27,765 nucleotides of DNA from the NCBI GenBank assembly GCA_030639705.1, contig DAOWKX010000011.1:1-27765 (forward strand), read 5' to 3'. Position numbers and translations under genes: made by a program. The stretch is from Candidatus Aminicenantota bacterium (GTDB taxonomy: Bacteria > Acidobacteriota > Aminicenantia > UBA2199). Shown here in pieces: positions 1 through 7,928 of the stretch (position 1 is its first letter; the number at the start of each line of letters is the position of its first letter). A model generated the notes under the pieces. It had not been told where the DNA came from and made no database searches. It worked only from the letters and a program-made list of their open reading frames with translations.

Positions 1-114
1 GAAAATGTTTTTGCAAAAGCTCTGAAAAACACGGTTAAAGGAACCCAGGTTCACATCATCTTCACCCTGATTACATTTATAATCATATTGCTCAAGGAAT
101 TGTGTTCGTGTTAG
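1..114 (+). pseudogene. 3' tail of a cut-off reading frame, possibly a transposase remnant
   Basis: Frame 1 is open from the first base and stops at 112-114, giving 37 residues that include NTVKGTQVHI. This piece resembles the C-terminal part of IS1595/ISXO2-type transposases (family pattern roughly 'K-x-T-x-KGT-Y-V-x-V'), but after it the frame drifts into a hydrophobic tail unlike that family. Shifting to frame 3 near base 54 gives a continuation (HLHPDYIYNH..., stop at 123-125) that looks somewhat more like the family end, which would suggest a frameshifted relic. The gene body lies outside the window, so the identity is a weak inference. Confidence 0.3.
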
Positions 115-126
115 CATTATTATAAG

Positions 127-155
127 TTGAAAAAAAAAATACTTCATTTTATAAT
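127..155 (+). promoter_or_regulatory. Promoter of the mntA-hepT pair
   Basis: TTGAAA at 127-132, a 17-nt spacer, and TATAAT at 150-155 make a near-consensus housekeeping sigma promoter. Transcription would begin near 162, so a TTG codon at 155 inside the -10 box cannot be the start, which favours ATG at 170 with only about 7 nt of leader. Confidence 0.7.
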
Positions 156-169
156 TGTTTTTGATAACC

Positions 170-487
170 ATGAATAATAAACAAAAAAATCTTGAAAAAG
201 AATTAAAAAAAATCGAAAACATATTAAAAGAAGTCAAACCATTCTTAAAAAAGAAATATAAGGTTAAAGATCTCGGGATTTTTGGTTCCTTTGTAAGAGG
301 CGAACAAAAAAAAAACAGTGACCTGGACATTTTGGTTGAATTTCACGAAGTAATCGGTCTGTTTAAATTTCTCGAACTAGAAGAATATCTGGAAGAACTT
401 TTGAATATAAAAATCGATCTGGTTTCAAAAAAGGCTTTGAAGCCCAGGATTGGGAAATACATTCTCAGAGAAGTTATAATGATATGA
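170..487 (+). CDS. mntA: MNT-family nucleotidyltransferase antitoxin (MntA-like)
   Basis: A 105-residue minimal nucleotidyltransferase. It carries the family motif G39-S40-x10-D51-L-D53 and a later acidic residue in KIDLV (D83), the usual metal-binding set. In known pairs MntA transfers AMP to a tyrosine of the HepT toxin and neutralises it; cytoplasmic. The frame is open upstream to a TTG at 155, but that codon overlaps the -10 box, so ATG 170 is chosen. No Shine-Dalgarno sequence is visible. The stop overlaps the next ATG by 4 bases (ATGA), so the two genes should be cotranscribed and translationally coupled. The gene is very AT-rich with long A runs, as often seen for transferred toxin-antitoxin modules. 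The family call is firm; activity is inferred. Confidence 0.88.
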   Translation: MNNKQKNLEKELKKIENILKEVKPFLKKKYKVKDLGIFGSFVRGEQKKNSDLDILVEFHEVIGLFKFLELEEYLEELLNIKIDLVSKKALKPRIGKYILREVIMI

Positions 488-831
488 AAAGAGATTATAT
501 TGAATATTTAAACGACATCCTGATTTCAATAGATGAAATTGCCGAATTTATTAAAGGATTTACTTATGAAAGATTCTTTTCAGATAAAAAAACAACCAAT
601 GCCGTAATACGAAGCCTTGAGGTGATGGGTGAAGCAGCAAAAAAAATTCCCGATTCAATACGTTTAAAAAGCTCAAAAATTCCTTGGAAAAGAATAGCTG
701 GAATGAGGGACAAGCTCACTCACGAATACTTCGGAATTGATATGGAAATAGTCTGGAAAGTTTCAACAGAAGAAATACCCCCTTTGAAAAAATATGTTTT
801 AAAACTCATAAAAGAAATCGAAAATCAATAA
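484..831 (+). CDS. hepT: HEPN-domain (DUF86) ribonuclease toxin, HepT-like
   Basis: A 115-residue all-helical protein of the DUF86/HepT type. The catalytic RX4HXY motif is intact: R75-DKLT-H80-E-Y82. In characterised pairs this motif cuts RNA, and the tyrosine is the residue AMPylated by MntA; both partners appear functional here. The start overlaps the antitoxin stop by 4 bases. There is no gene for 325 bases downstream. Such pairs act in plasmid or island maintenance and possibly phage defence; the putative transposase tail just upstream would fit acquisition by transfer, though that is inference. Confidence 0.9.
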   Translation: MKRDYIEYLNDILISIDEIAEFIKGFTYERFFSDKKTTNAVIRSLEVMGEAAKKIPDSIRLKSSKIPWKRIAGMRDKLTHEYFGIDMEIVWKVSTEEIPPLKKYVLKLIKEIENQ

Positions 832-1155
832 TAAATTCAGCTGGAGTTCCCCATTTTTTAAGCTTTAATGCAAGGATTACTGGCAAATGGTTTATTAGAT
901 ATGCTTAACTAAGTTTATTTTTTTACCTTAATCTTTACCTTTACCTCAGAATTAAATTTGAATCCCGACTTTTTCACATTTCTTAACCTTAATGTTTAAA
1001 AACCGAAACCTTCCCTTTTCCACCCCAAAATCCACATTTCCACAAGTCAATTTGTATTTCACCTTTAACTATGTCTCGTCTATATCGGTTAAGGTAAAGG
1101 AGAAACTTATAATCTAGAGCTAAACGGAACTGATTACTTTTAAGGGTACTATGGA
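832..1155. other. Gene-free stretch between hepT and a convergent gene
   Basis: No open frame with a recognisable product was found on either strand. On the minus strand there are short purine-rich near-repeats of the type AAGGTAAA (around 925-950 and 1088-1101). No clear hairpin with a T run was found after hepT. Confidence 0.5.
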
Positions 1156-1959
1156 TTAAAATATTCTCGGACTTTCCGAAACTTCCACTTCCTGGTAATC
1201 CTTGGGAACTTCAAAAAAAGATTTGGGAAAACTTTTGGGATTTATTTTAATTACTTCCATAGTGGTGGTCGAATCACTTTTTACCTTACCCTTTTTGTTT
1301 TTCTGAATGTTACGGGTAATAATCTTCAAAGGAAAACCAATTTTTTTCATCAGTTTCATTTCCTTTTTAATCATTTTATCCAAATCCTCAAATCCGGTTC
1401 TAAAATCTTTATTTAAAAATGCTTGATTGATCTCCTTGAGATGTTCGATATCGGGGCTGGCCCAGATTTCCTTAACTTCATTTATCATCATGGTTTTTTT
1501 TATAATGGTGATTTGCATCTTCATGGTATAGTCTGATATAACCCGTATATGATTACACATAAAATCCAGCACCTTTTCCTTGGCTAACTCCTCAACCTTA
1601 ACTTGTTGATCAGAGATACTGATTTGTACCAACTGTCCTACAACACCCATCATTTGCAGCAAATAGTCCAACGATACAGGAGTCACGGTTTTTTCTTTGT
1701 CATTTACAATGTACATCATTTTCTCGTGACCCTTGTACAGCCAGTAGCCCTCCTCTACATATACATTTCGTTTACTTTTGGAAACATTCTTAAAAACCTG
1801 CTTTACATCTCCATCCTGAGCATAAACCTGGGAAGTCATCTCACTGTGCATACTTTTTTTATTGCCTGTGGTGGTAATTTTACTTATCCATTCCACCCCG
1901 GCAAATGAGGAGACAGTCAAGAATACAATCAATATTGACAAATATCCAAATTTTTTCAT
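1156..1959 (-). CDS. Secreted protein of unknown function
   Basis: A 267-residue protein with a classic signal peptide (MKK, hydrophobic residues 5-18, SSFA before the likely cut), so exported. The rest is rich in beta-forming and charged stretches (WISKITTTGNKK, YWLYKGHEKMMYIVND, TTTMEVIKINPKSFPKSFFEVP). The pattern of a mature chain beginning with a W-x-S-K-I-T strand and ending 'PxxFFEVPKDYxEV' resembles DUF4412/LolA-like periplasmic proteins, but I cannot assign a family firmly. A strong Shine-Dalgarno (GGAGGG) sits 4 nt before ATG, supporting the start. No neighbour suggests a role. Confidence 0.75.
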   Translation of the reverse strand: MKKFGYLSILIVFLTVSSFAGVEWISKITTTGNKKSMHSEMTSQVYAQDGDVKQVFKNVSKSKRNVYVEEGYWLYKGHEKMMYIVNDKEKTVTPVSLDYLLQMMGVVGQLVQISISDQQVKVEELAKEKVLDFMCNHIRVISDYTMKMQITIIKKTMMINEVKEIWASPDIEHLKEINQAFLNKDFRTGFEDLDKMIKKEMKLMKKIGFPLKIITRNIQKNKKGKVKSDSTTTMEVIKINPKSFPKSFFEVPKDYQEVEVSESPRIF

Positions 1960-2003
1960 TTTCCCTCCTTTTTTAATTCTTAAAATGAAAAATGATTCCG
2001 TCC

Positions 2004-2034
2004 ATTATATACCGCTCCTTTAAAAATATGTCAA
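2004..2034 (-). promoter_or_regulatory. Promoter of the secreted-protein gene
   Basis: Read on the minus strand: TTGACA (2034-2029), then TATATA with a 17-nt spacer (2011-2006) or TATAAT with a 19-nt spacer (2009-2004). It lies about 45 nt before the start at 1959, which also has a strong Shine-Dalgarno sequence. Confidence 0.6.
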
Positions 2035-2136
2035 TTAAAAAGTTTTAAAACTAACAGGTACATCCTGCGTTATCTTGTAAATTTTCAAAGTCAGCTCATG
2101 AGCTTTTTTCCATACCTCAAGATCTTTCCGGTACAT
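2035..2136 (-). pseudogene. 5' remnant of a four-helix-bundle (23S rRNA intervening-sequence type) protein gene
   Basis: A 33-codon minus-strand frame begins MYRKDLEVWKKAHELTLKIY and stops after QDVPVSFKTF. The opening matches the hallmark start of the 'four helix bundle protein / 23S rRNA IVS' family (x-DLxVWKKAHELxLxIY), normally about 115-130 residues. Here only the first helix remains; the frame ends next to the TTGACA of the neighbouring promoter. A plausible AAGGA ribosome site lies upstream. Probably a truncated relic; expression as a short peptide cannot be excluded. Confidence 0.6.
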
Positions 2137-2223
2137 TCGATCTATCCTTGATTCTATTTTTATTACTTTCTAACTTAACTCTATAATCTTGACTCTATAC
2201 TCTCTCACTCATGATCTCTGCTA

Positions 2224-2250
2224 TTGATTTTTTTTTTAAAATAATATAAT
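2224..2250 (+). promoter_or_regulatory. Promoter of the pgsA operon, apparently leaderless
   Basis: TTGATT (2224-2229), 15-nt spacer, TATAAT (2245-2250). Only 8 nt separate the -10 from ATG at 2259, so transcription would start at or within a base or two of the start codon. No Shine-Dalgarno is present. Confidence 0.55.
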
Positions 2251-2258
2251 TTAAGATC

Positions 2259-2807
2259 ATGCAAAAAGCACTCAATGTTCCCAACTCCCTCAGCCTGCTA
2301 CGAATCGCCATGATCCCCATCCTCTTTATCATGATATTGAATTTTTCACCAAAAATTTATCCCCTGCTGATCGGTCTATATTTTTTTACCATTTTACTGG
2401 ATTTCCTGGATGGCTTTATAGCCAGAACCTTTTCCCTGGAAACCGAACTGGGAAAAATCCTGGACCCCCTGGCCGATAAACTTCTGATCCTTTCCCTGGT
2501 GATTGCCTTTATCATCACCTCTGGTTTTCCCATATGGCTGGCCGTTAGTATATTTTTGAGAGATTTTGGCATCATGCTGGCCAGTTATTTGCTGTACAAG
2601 AAATACCATTTGGTCAAACCGTCAATCATTATCGGAAAGATTACCTTTGGCGGCATCAGCACATTGTTGCTGTTTTTTGTGATTGACCTAAGCCCTTCAC
2701 TGGATTTTACCATCCCCAAACGATTTGCCATTCCCCTGGTCTTCGGCTTTTTGCTGTGGTCATTCGGGGAATATTTTAATATTTATAAGGAAATAAAAAA
2801 TGGCTGA
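2259..2807 (+). CDS. pgsA: CDP-alcohol phosphatidyltransferase, phosphatidylglycerophosphate synthase type
   Basis: A 182-residue polytopic membrane protein carrying the complete CDP-alcohol phosphotransferase signature: D48-x2-D51-G52-x2-A55-R56-x8-G65-x3-D69-x3-D73. The aspartates bind metal and catalyse displacement of CMP from CDP-diacylglycerol. The amino end (NVPNSLSLLRIAMIPILF) is the typical PgsA opening, so transfer to glycerol-3-phosphate is most likely, though other CDP-alcohol transferases share the motif. Several hydrophobic helices follow. It heads a run of overlapping genes (8-base overlap with the receiver gene). The promoter lies right against the ATG. Confidence 0.85.
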   Translation: MQKALNVPNSLSLLRIAMIPILFIMILNFSPKIYPLLIGLYFFTILLDFLDGFIARTFSLETELGKILDPLADKLLILSLVIAFIITSGFPIWLAVSIFLRDFGIMLASYLLYKKYHLVKPSIIIGKITFGGISTLLLFFVIDLSPSLDFTIPKRFAIPLVFGFLLWSFGEYFNIYKEIKNG

Positions 2808-3168
2808 ACAAAAAACCATTCTTATTGTTGATGATGATGCGGAAATTCTGAATTTATTAAAAAATTTTTTAGAGGAAAAAAATTTCAATACCCTGGTGGC
2901 TGAAACCGGAACCAGAGCGATCGAACTGTCCAGTCAAACTCCCCCGGATCTGATGATTACCGACCTGCTTCTTCCGGGAATGCATGGGATTGATCTGGTG
3001 AAAACCATTAAAGATCAGTATCATATCCCGGTTATCGTGATTTCCGGGGTGTACAAGGGAGGCGAATTGTCGGATTTTCTGGAAAGTAGCTATGTGGATA
3101 CTTATTTTATTAAACCCTTCAAAATAGATCAGATCTATGAAGAATTATTGTCATTGCTGAATGAATGA
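2800..3168 (+). CDS. Single-domain CheY-like response regulator
   Basis: A 122-residue stand-alone receiver domain. Acidic pocket D11-D12-D13, phosphoacceptor D55 (MITDLLLPGM), S82 at the switch Ser/Thr position, and K105 (FIKPF) are all present; there is no output domain. It should be phosphorylated by an unlinked histidine kinase and act through protein contacts in the cytoplasm. The gene overlaps pgsA by 8 bases and the next radical SAM gene by 8 bases, so all three are probably translated from one mRNA. No kinase is in the window. Confidence 0.92.
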   Translation: MAEQKTILIVDDDAEILNLLKNFLEEKNFNTLVAETGTRAIELSSQTPPDLMITDLLLPGMHGIDLVKTIKDQYHIPVIVISGVYKGGELSDFLESSYVDTYFIKPFKIDQIYEELLSLLNE

Positions 3169-4090
3169 GCCATATTATTCGTTTAATAACTATTTAAAAA
3201 AAAAGTTTCCAGGTCAAAAAGTCAGAAAAATTCCCATCAACGCGGGATTTTCCTGTCCCAACAAAGACGGCACCCTGTCCCGAAAGGGGTGCATTTTTTG
3301 TGATGCCTATGGATCAGGACCCGTCAAAACCTTTCGGCTCAGCATCAGTCAACAGATTGACCGGTTTATTGAAAACCATCCGGGAATCAAATATATTGCC
3401 TACTACCAGGCCAACACCAACACCCACGGTCCGGTTTCAGAATTGAAAAAAAAATATGAAATGGTTTTTTCCTATCCGGATATCGTGGGACTATTTATCG
3501 GCACCCGGCCCGATGCCATCAGTGAGGATACCTACCCCCTGCTGGAGGATCTGAATGATCGAATATACATTTCAATTGAACTGGGACTGCAATCCATTCA
3601 TGAAAAAAGTCTGGTGTTTTTGAACCGTAACCACAGCTATTCCCGGTTTTTAGATACGTTTCCCCAGCTCAAGAAGCGAAATATTGATGTGGTGGTTCAC
3701 CTTATCGTGGGAATTCCCGGAGAGAATCGAAAGCTGATGCTGGAGACAATCAAAGAGATGAACCGGCTGAAACCCGCCGGCATCAAATTTCATTTGATGC
3801 ATGTGTTAAAAGACACCCCGCTTGACCGGATATACAAGAAAAAACAATTTAAAACCCTGTCACAGGAAGAATATACCGGCATCATGGTGGATTTATTAGA
3901 ACACCTCGATCCCGACATCGTGATTCACCGCATCACCGGTGAACGGGAGCAAGAGCTGTTTGTCGCTCCGCTCTGGGCCCTGGATAAAATAAAAACCATC
4001 AACGCCATCCGGTCCCGGATGATTGACCGGAATAGTTTTCAGGGAATAAAAATAGATCAAATTCAAGATTTAAAAAGGGAGAACTTATGA
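3161..4090 (+). CDS. Radical SAM protein, YhcC/TIGR01212 family
   Basis: A 309-residue radical SAM enzyme. The cluster ligands are spaced as in YhcC rather than the usual CX3CX2C: C32-x11-C44-x2-C47 (SCPNKDGTLSRKGCIFC). Later family segments are visible, such as YYQANTNTHGP, IELGLQS, HLIVGIPGE and KFHLMHVLKDTPL. E. coli YhcC has no firmly established substrate that I can name, so the function is left open. The start overlaps the receiver gene by 8 bases, and the stop overlaps a 27-codon ORF by 4 bases. Confidence 0.9.
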   Translation: MNEPYYSFNNYLKKKFPGQKVRKIPINAGFSCPNKDGTLSRKGCIFCDAYGSGPVKTFRLSISQQIDRFIENHPGIKYIAYYQANTNTHGPVSELKKKYEMVFSYPDIVGLFIGTRPDAISEDTYPLLEDLNDRIYISIELGLQSIHEKSLVFLNRNHSYSRFLDTFPQLKKRNIDVVVHLIVGIPGENRKLMLETIKEMNRLKPAGIKFHLMHVLKDTPLDRIYKKKQFKTLSQEEYTGIMVDLLEHLDPDIVIHRITGEREQELFVAPLWALDKIKTINAIRSRMIDRNSFQGIKIDQIQDLKRENL

Positions 4091-4170
4091 AACCCATTTT
4101 CAAAATATCTTTCATGGTCCTGCTCACATTCTTGTTGGTCCAGGCAGTGGTGGAGATGGCAGGGTATTAA
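4087..4170 (+). CDS. Candidate 27-residue hydrophobic peptide
   Basis: The ATG overlaps the stop of the radical SAM gene (ATGA). A good ribosome site (AAGGGAG) lies 6-7 nt before it, inside the upstream gene. The frame reads MKPIFKISFMVLLTFLLVQA and ends VVEMAGY: one positively charged end followed by a roughly 16-residue hydrophobic segment, so it could be a one-pass membrane peptide or a bare signal sequence. It ends 3 bases before the convergent gene's stop. It could also be the start of a secreted protein whose remainder was lost. No known family recognised. Confidence 0.45.
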   Translation: MKPIFKISFMVLLTFLLVQAVVEMAGY

Positions 4171-4173
4171 CTC

Positions 4174-5076
4174 TTAAATATCTTGAAACCAGCCGTTGGA
4201 GAAACCCATAGACAGTGCATATGCTTTTACTTCACGATACTCTTCCGGGGTAATCCGGCGGTTTAAATCTTTATCACAGGCCCTGTAAGCCGGGAAATAT
4301 TGGCTCATCAGACTTAGATATGTTGATTTCAAACCGTCTTCAGCCATGGTTCTGAACACATCTTTTGAATTCTTCACCTGACCCGGGAGGATGAGATGGC
4401 GGATCAGAAGTCCGCTTTTGGCAATCCCATGATCATCCGATGTTAAATCCCCGGTTTGTCGGTACATTTCTATGATGGACTCCCGGGCATGGATCACATA
4501 ATTTTTTACACCGGAGAGGCGTAGTGCCAGAGAGTCATCAGAATATTTGAAATCCGGCATGTAGATATCTACCAGATGATGTAAATGTTTAACAATCTCC
4601 ACCCGTTCATATCCGCTGGTATTGTATACAATGGGGATGTATAATCCCTTTTTAAAGGCCCGGTAAAGAGCCCGAACAAAATGGGTAAGGTGGGGGGTTG
4701 GAGATACCAGGTTAATGTTATGAGCCCCTTTTTTCTGAAGATAGAGCATGATACCGGCCAGTTGATCCAGATCATAAAACTCACCATTGTTCAGCTGGGA
4801 AATGGGATAATTCTGACAGAAATGACACTTCAGGGTACAGCCGGAAAAAAAAATCGTACCGGATCCGGCTGAACCGGAAATCGGGGGTTCTTCACCGAAA
4901 TGAAGGCTATAGGAAGCGATTTTGACCTGATTCCCGGCCTGACAGATACCGGGTAGGTTATTTCCCCGATCCGCCCCGCACTCACGGGGACACAACTTAC
5001 AGGGAGAGAAAGCTTTTTTAAAGTATTCTATCTTGGTTTCCCACTCGGTTGGGGTCAGCTGCATATATGTAGACAT
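4174..5076 (-). CDS. Radical SAM protein, PflX type (COG1313, pyruvate-formate-lyase-activase-like)
   Basis: A 300-residue protein with the radical SAM triad C80-x3-C84-x2-C87 (GCTLKCHFCQN) and the family's amino-terminal cysteine cluster C26-x2-C29-P-R-x-C33 and C45. This layout matches COG1313 proteins annotated as PFL-activating-enzyme-like. No pyruvate formate-lyase or other glycyl-radical enzyme is nearby, so the substrate is unknown. It is convergent with the radical SAM operon on the plus strand. Upstream there is no clear Shine-Dalgarno; a second ATG is at codon 5. One copy of the 127-bp repeat lies just upstream. Confidence 0.85.
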   Translation of the reverse strand: MSTYMQLTPTEWETKIEYFKKAFSPCKLCPRECGADRGNNLPGICQAGNQVKIASYSLHFGEEPPISGSAGSGTIFFSGCTLKCHFCQNYPISQLNNGEFYDLDQLAGIMLYLQKKGAHNINLVSPTPHLTHFVRALYRAFKKGLYIPIVYNTSGYERVEIVKHLHHLVDIYMPDFKYSDDSLALRLSGVKNYVIHARESIIEMYRQTGDLTSDDHGIAKSGLLIRHLILPGQVKNSKDVFRTMAEDGLKSTYLSLMSQYFPAYRACDKDLNRRITPEEYREVKAYALSMGFSNGWFQDI

Positions 5077-5134
5077 TATCTCTAAAAAAAATCTTTTAAA
5101 ACCAAACCAATCATACCATTTCTTTCAAAAAAAG

Positions 5135-5261
5135 GGGGCGCAGCAATTCAATCTCCGGAACGGCTTGCGGAGTTAATTTGGGAATGTCCCAAATTAATGG
5201 AGACGCTCCAAAAAACGAGAGCGTTTTTTTGTAAAGTGAAGGAGATTGTTGCGAGGACCCC
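5135..5261 (+). repeat. 127-bp palindromic repeat, copy 1
   Basis: This block is about 93% identical (roughly 9 mismatches by eye) to the reverse complement of 7929-8055, and exactly the same length. It begins GGGGCGCAGCAA and ends CCCC. Its ends form an imperfect inverted repeat (GCAA and CAATCTCC near the left; GGAGATTG and TTGC near the right). Inside are a perfect 11-bp stem with an ATG loop (5173-5197) and a CCAAAAAACG stem with AGAG loop (from 5208). It lies between the peptidase end and the PflX-type gene. It could be a MITE, a REP-like repeat or a structured RNA. Confidence 0.88.
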
Positions 5262-5304
5262 TCCAATTTTCGAACCATTACATCTTTTTCTTTAATGATC
5301 CACC

Positions 5305-7851
5305 TTACTGGGCTGCGGTAAACAGGGCATTGAACATTATTTTGTAGGTTCCTTCCGATTGGGCCCGGTGGATGATATCCGGCCCGATTAAAATAATTCT
5401 GCCCTTATCCCGTTTGAAATCCACCACCAGGGATTTTCTTATGAGAAACCGTTCACCCTCCAGCCACCCGGACAGGAGCAGATCCCGGCTGCCGAAAACC
5501 ACCGGTGTTCTTCTGATTTCATTGGAATTCCGGGGCAGAAATGTAGTAAAAACCGGATCTTCTTCGTAAAAAATGGCAATTTCACCATCCAATCCCCGGG
5601 TGAGTTCTGATTTTTTAACCAGGGCCCTGAGGTAAGAACCGGGACAGAGTATCTTATTATTTTTTTCTTTTATATTGACCACCGGCATCTTGAATTTTTC
5701 AATGGCATAATCGCAGGCATCCCCCATAAAAACCAGTGTTTTCCCGGCTTTCAAAAAGCTCTCCAAACTGGCCTGTCCTTTTGACCCGAGTCCTCCCTGG
5801 TATTCCGGAGGCAGAGGAGAAAACCATCGTTCCCATTTTTTTGGGGGCAAACCGGATTCAATGGTTCTTTTATGAACCCCGACAAAAACCAGAACATCAT
5901 ATTTCTTTAAGACATTCTTTTTCACTATATCCCGGGGATGTACGGTTTCATAAGGCATATCAAACTCATCAAAGACAAAGCGGGTCCAGCCTTCCACCAT
6001 GTTGTGCCCCCAGTTTTGATAGAGACCAACCCTGAAGGGTTTCAGCTTTTTGAATTTTTCCTTCGGGGCTTTTTCAACACTGTCGATGATTAAAGAATTG
6101 CCCCGGTTAAGTTGCTTTAGTATGTTCAGGGACCGGGATTTCTCAACCAGAAATGACCCTTTCGAATATTTGTCCCAACTTTCATTTCTCCATATTGGTA
6201 CTCCTCTTTTCAATAAAACCGAGGCGGCCATAAAAGAGTTGTTATACCGGGAGTCCAGAATGAGGTAATTCATCATATTACCGGGCAATTCCCGAACATT
6301 AAGATCATCCAATGTTAGGGATTTCATCTGGGCCTGAAACGGCTGGCAGATTTTCTTAACCTCCACTCCCATGCCCAGATGGAGGGTCCAGCCGGCAGAA
6401 TCATAAGGCAGGATCGGTGATTCCGAGGGATTCCTTCTCAGATCAGGATAGTGCTGGCTGGAAAGCAGGCTGCTGACAAAACTGCGGTAAGGCTGGGCCA
6501 GGGGAATAACAAACGAACCGGCCTCGAAATTGAGGGTATTCAATTGTAAAGCTTCGGTCAATGTAAGAACGGATATATTTGATTTTAACAGGGTTTTAAT
6601 GAATTTTTTTGCGGTTAACGAATCTTTCTGTTTTAAGGGGATGAGATAGGCAAAAGGAGAGCCTTTTTTTCCCTTATTGATGTTATCCACGGCCATCTGA
6701 TAGGAATTCCATAACAATTCCTGCCGGTAAATGGCAGCGGTTTTGAGTACAGATAGGGTGGCATGAAGGTTATAGTCGATGATATCCTGAAGTCTCCACC
6801 ATCCGCCGGTCCAGGGATCCGGGCTGAATATCCGCTCTTCATTCATCCGGCTCTCTCCGCTTCTTACCTCCTCAGGTTCGATAAATACCGGAGACGCCAC
6901 TCGGACGGATGCGGCTTCAAACAGAATCCCCGGAATGTTGTGAAACCAGGCTGAATCATCCAGGGCACCGATCCACCAGCCGGTAAAAAATCCACGGGAT
7001 GCCACTCCCCTGTAGTTGCGCTGACCCAGATCAAAGGCAATTCCCGAACCCACCAGGTTGATGGTGCGCCAGACCAGGGGATGAACTCCTGGAGTAGGGG
7101 GATCCTGAAACGGAGGAATGAAAAAGCGGTCGCCTGAACTTCCCATCTGGTGTTCATCCACCAGTATCTGGGGAAACCATTTGAAGTACAGCTGGTTGGT
7201 GATATTCCAGGTTTCTTTCAGATTTATCTTGAACCAGTCCCGGTTGTTATCATGCCCGGCATAGGGGTGATACAAATAGGGAAGGCTTCCCCCTTCGTAG
7301 GGAGTTCCTTTATATTTGTTGTACCAGTCAACCACCATCATCTGACCATCGGGATTTACCGAAGGAACCAGTACGAAAATCACTTCCTTCAATATCTGAA
7401 GGATTTCCGGCGTGTTTTCGGATGCCATCTTATGCAGAATCTTCATGGCCATCTGCGAAGAACCGATTTCAGTGGAATGGATATTACAGGTGACAAACAC
7501 GACCGCTTTGCCGATTCGGGATAGTTTTTTAGCCTCCTGTTTTTCCACCTTAGCAAGTGATAGTTTGCTGCAAATGTTTTGATACGAATCCAGTTGTTTC
7601 AGGTTTTCCGGCAGCGATATAACCGCCATGATCATGTCATGGTTTTGGGTGGTTTTGCCGATCATCCGGATTTTTACCCGGGGAGATTCCCGGCCAATTT
7701 GTTCAAAATAAGTTTTTATCTGGGAATAATGGGCCAAATTTTTATCGCTACCCAGGGAAAACCCTAAGAATTCATCCGGTGACTGGATTCCCAGGACCAG
7801 TGATGAGAATAAAACAATACAAAAAAGGAAAAGATTAAATCGCTTCATCAA
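5305..7851 (-). CDS. Large secreted M14-family zinc carboxypeptidase-like protein
   Basis: An 848-residue protein with a signal peptide (residues 1-22, ending VLG). The M14 fold is recognisable by H125-S-T-E128 (zinc ligands), the NPDG turn at 166-169, the substrate-binding NNRDW at 202-206, the third zinc ligand H234 (VDEHQMG), and a likely catalytic glutamate E312 (GILFEAAS). About 500 more residues follow, including a Rossmann-like C-terminal part (ALNILK..., KKYDVLVFVGVHK, LESFLKAGKTLVFMG) resembling the type 1 glutamine-amidotransferase-like domains appended to some M14 proteins. Likely digests peptides outside the cytoplasm. GGAGG 6-7 nt before ATG supports the start. The gene stands alone between two inverted copies of the 127-bp repeat. 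Confidence 0.9.
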   Translation of the reverse strand: MMKRFNLFLFCIVLFSSLVLGIQSPDEFLGFSLGSDKNLAHYSQIKTYFEQIGRESPRVKIRMIGKTTQNHDMIMAVISLPENLKQLDSYQNICSKLSLAKVEKQEAKKLSRIGKAVVFVTCNIHSTEIGSSQMAMKILHKMASENTPEILQILKEVIFVLVPSVNPDGQMMVVDWYNKYKGTPYEGGSLPYLYHPYAGHDNNRDWFKINLKETWNITNQLYFKWFPQILVDEHQMGSSGDRFFIPPFQDPPTPGVHPLVWRTINLVGSGIAFDLGQRNYRGVASRGFFTGWWIGALDDSAWFHNIPGILFEAASVRVASPVFIEPEEVRSGESRMNEERIFSPDPWTGGWWRLQDIIDYNLHATLSVLKTAAIYRQELLWNSYQMAVDNINKGKKGSPFAYLIPLKQKDSLTAKKFIKTLLKSNISVLTLTEALQLNTLNFEAGSFVIPLAQPYRSFVSSLLSSQHYPDLRRNPSESPILPYDSAGWTLHLGMGVEVKKICQPFQAQMKSLTLDDLNVRELPGNMMNYLILDSRYNNSFMAASVLLKRGVPIWRNESWDKYSKGSFLVEKSRSLNILKQLNRGNSLIIDSVEKAPKEKFKKLKPFRVGLYQNWGHNMVEGWTRFVFDEFDMPYETVHPRDIVKKNVLKKYDVLVFVGVHKRTIESGLPPKKWERWFSPLPPEYQGGLGSKGQASLESFLKAGKTLVFMGDACDYAIEKFKMPVVNIKEKNNKILCPGSYLRALVKKSELTRGLDGEIAIFYEEDPVFTTFLPRNSNEIRRTPVVFGSRDLLLSGWLEGERFLIRKSLVVDFKRDKGRIILIGPDIIHRAQSEGTYKIMFNALFTAAQ

Positions 7852-7928
7852 AATTCCTCCATATTTATTTTCTGGTATATAAAAATCTTCACTATCTGAA
7901 TAAGTTGATTAATAAAAAAGGGGAAACA

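Noticed and set aside
155..169. TTG at 155 as the mntA start
   Set aside because: It overlaps the TATAAT box and would lie upstream of the mRNA start; the five extra residues are not family-like.
925..1101. AAGGTAAA-type near-repeats as a possible CRISPR or iteron array
   Set aside because: Spacing is irregular, units are short and degenerate, and no spacers or cas genes occur.
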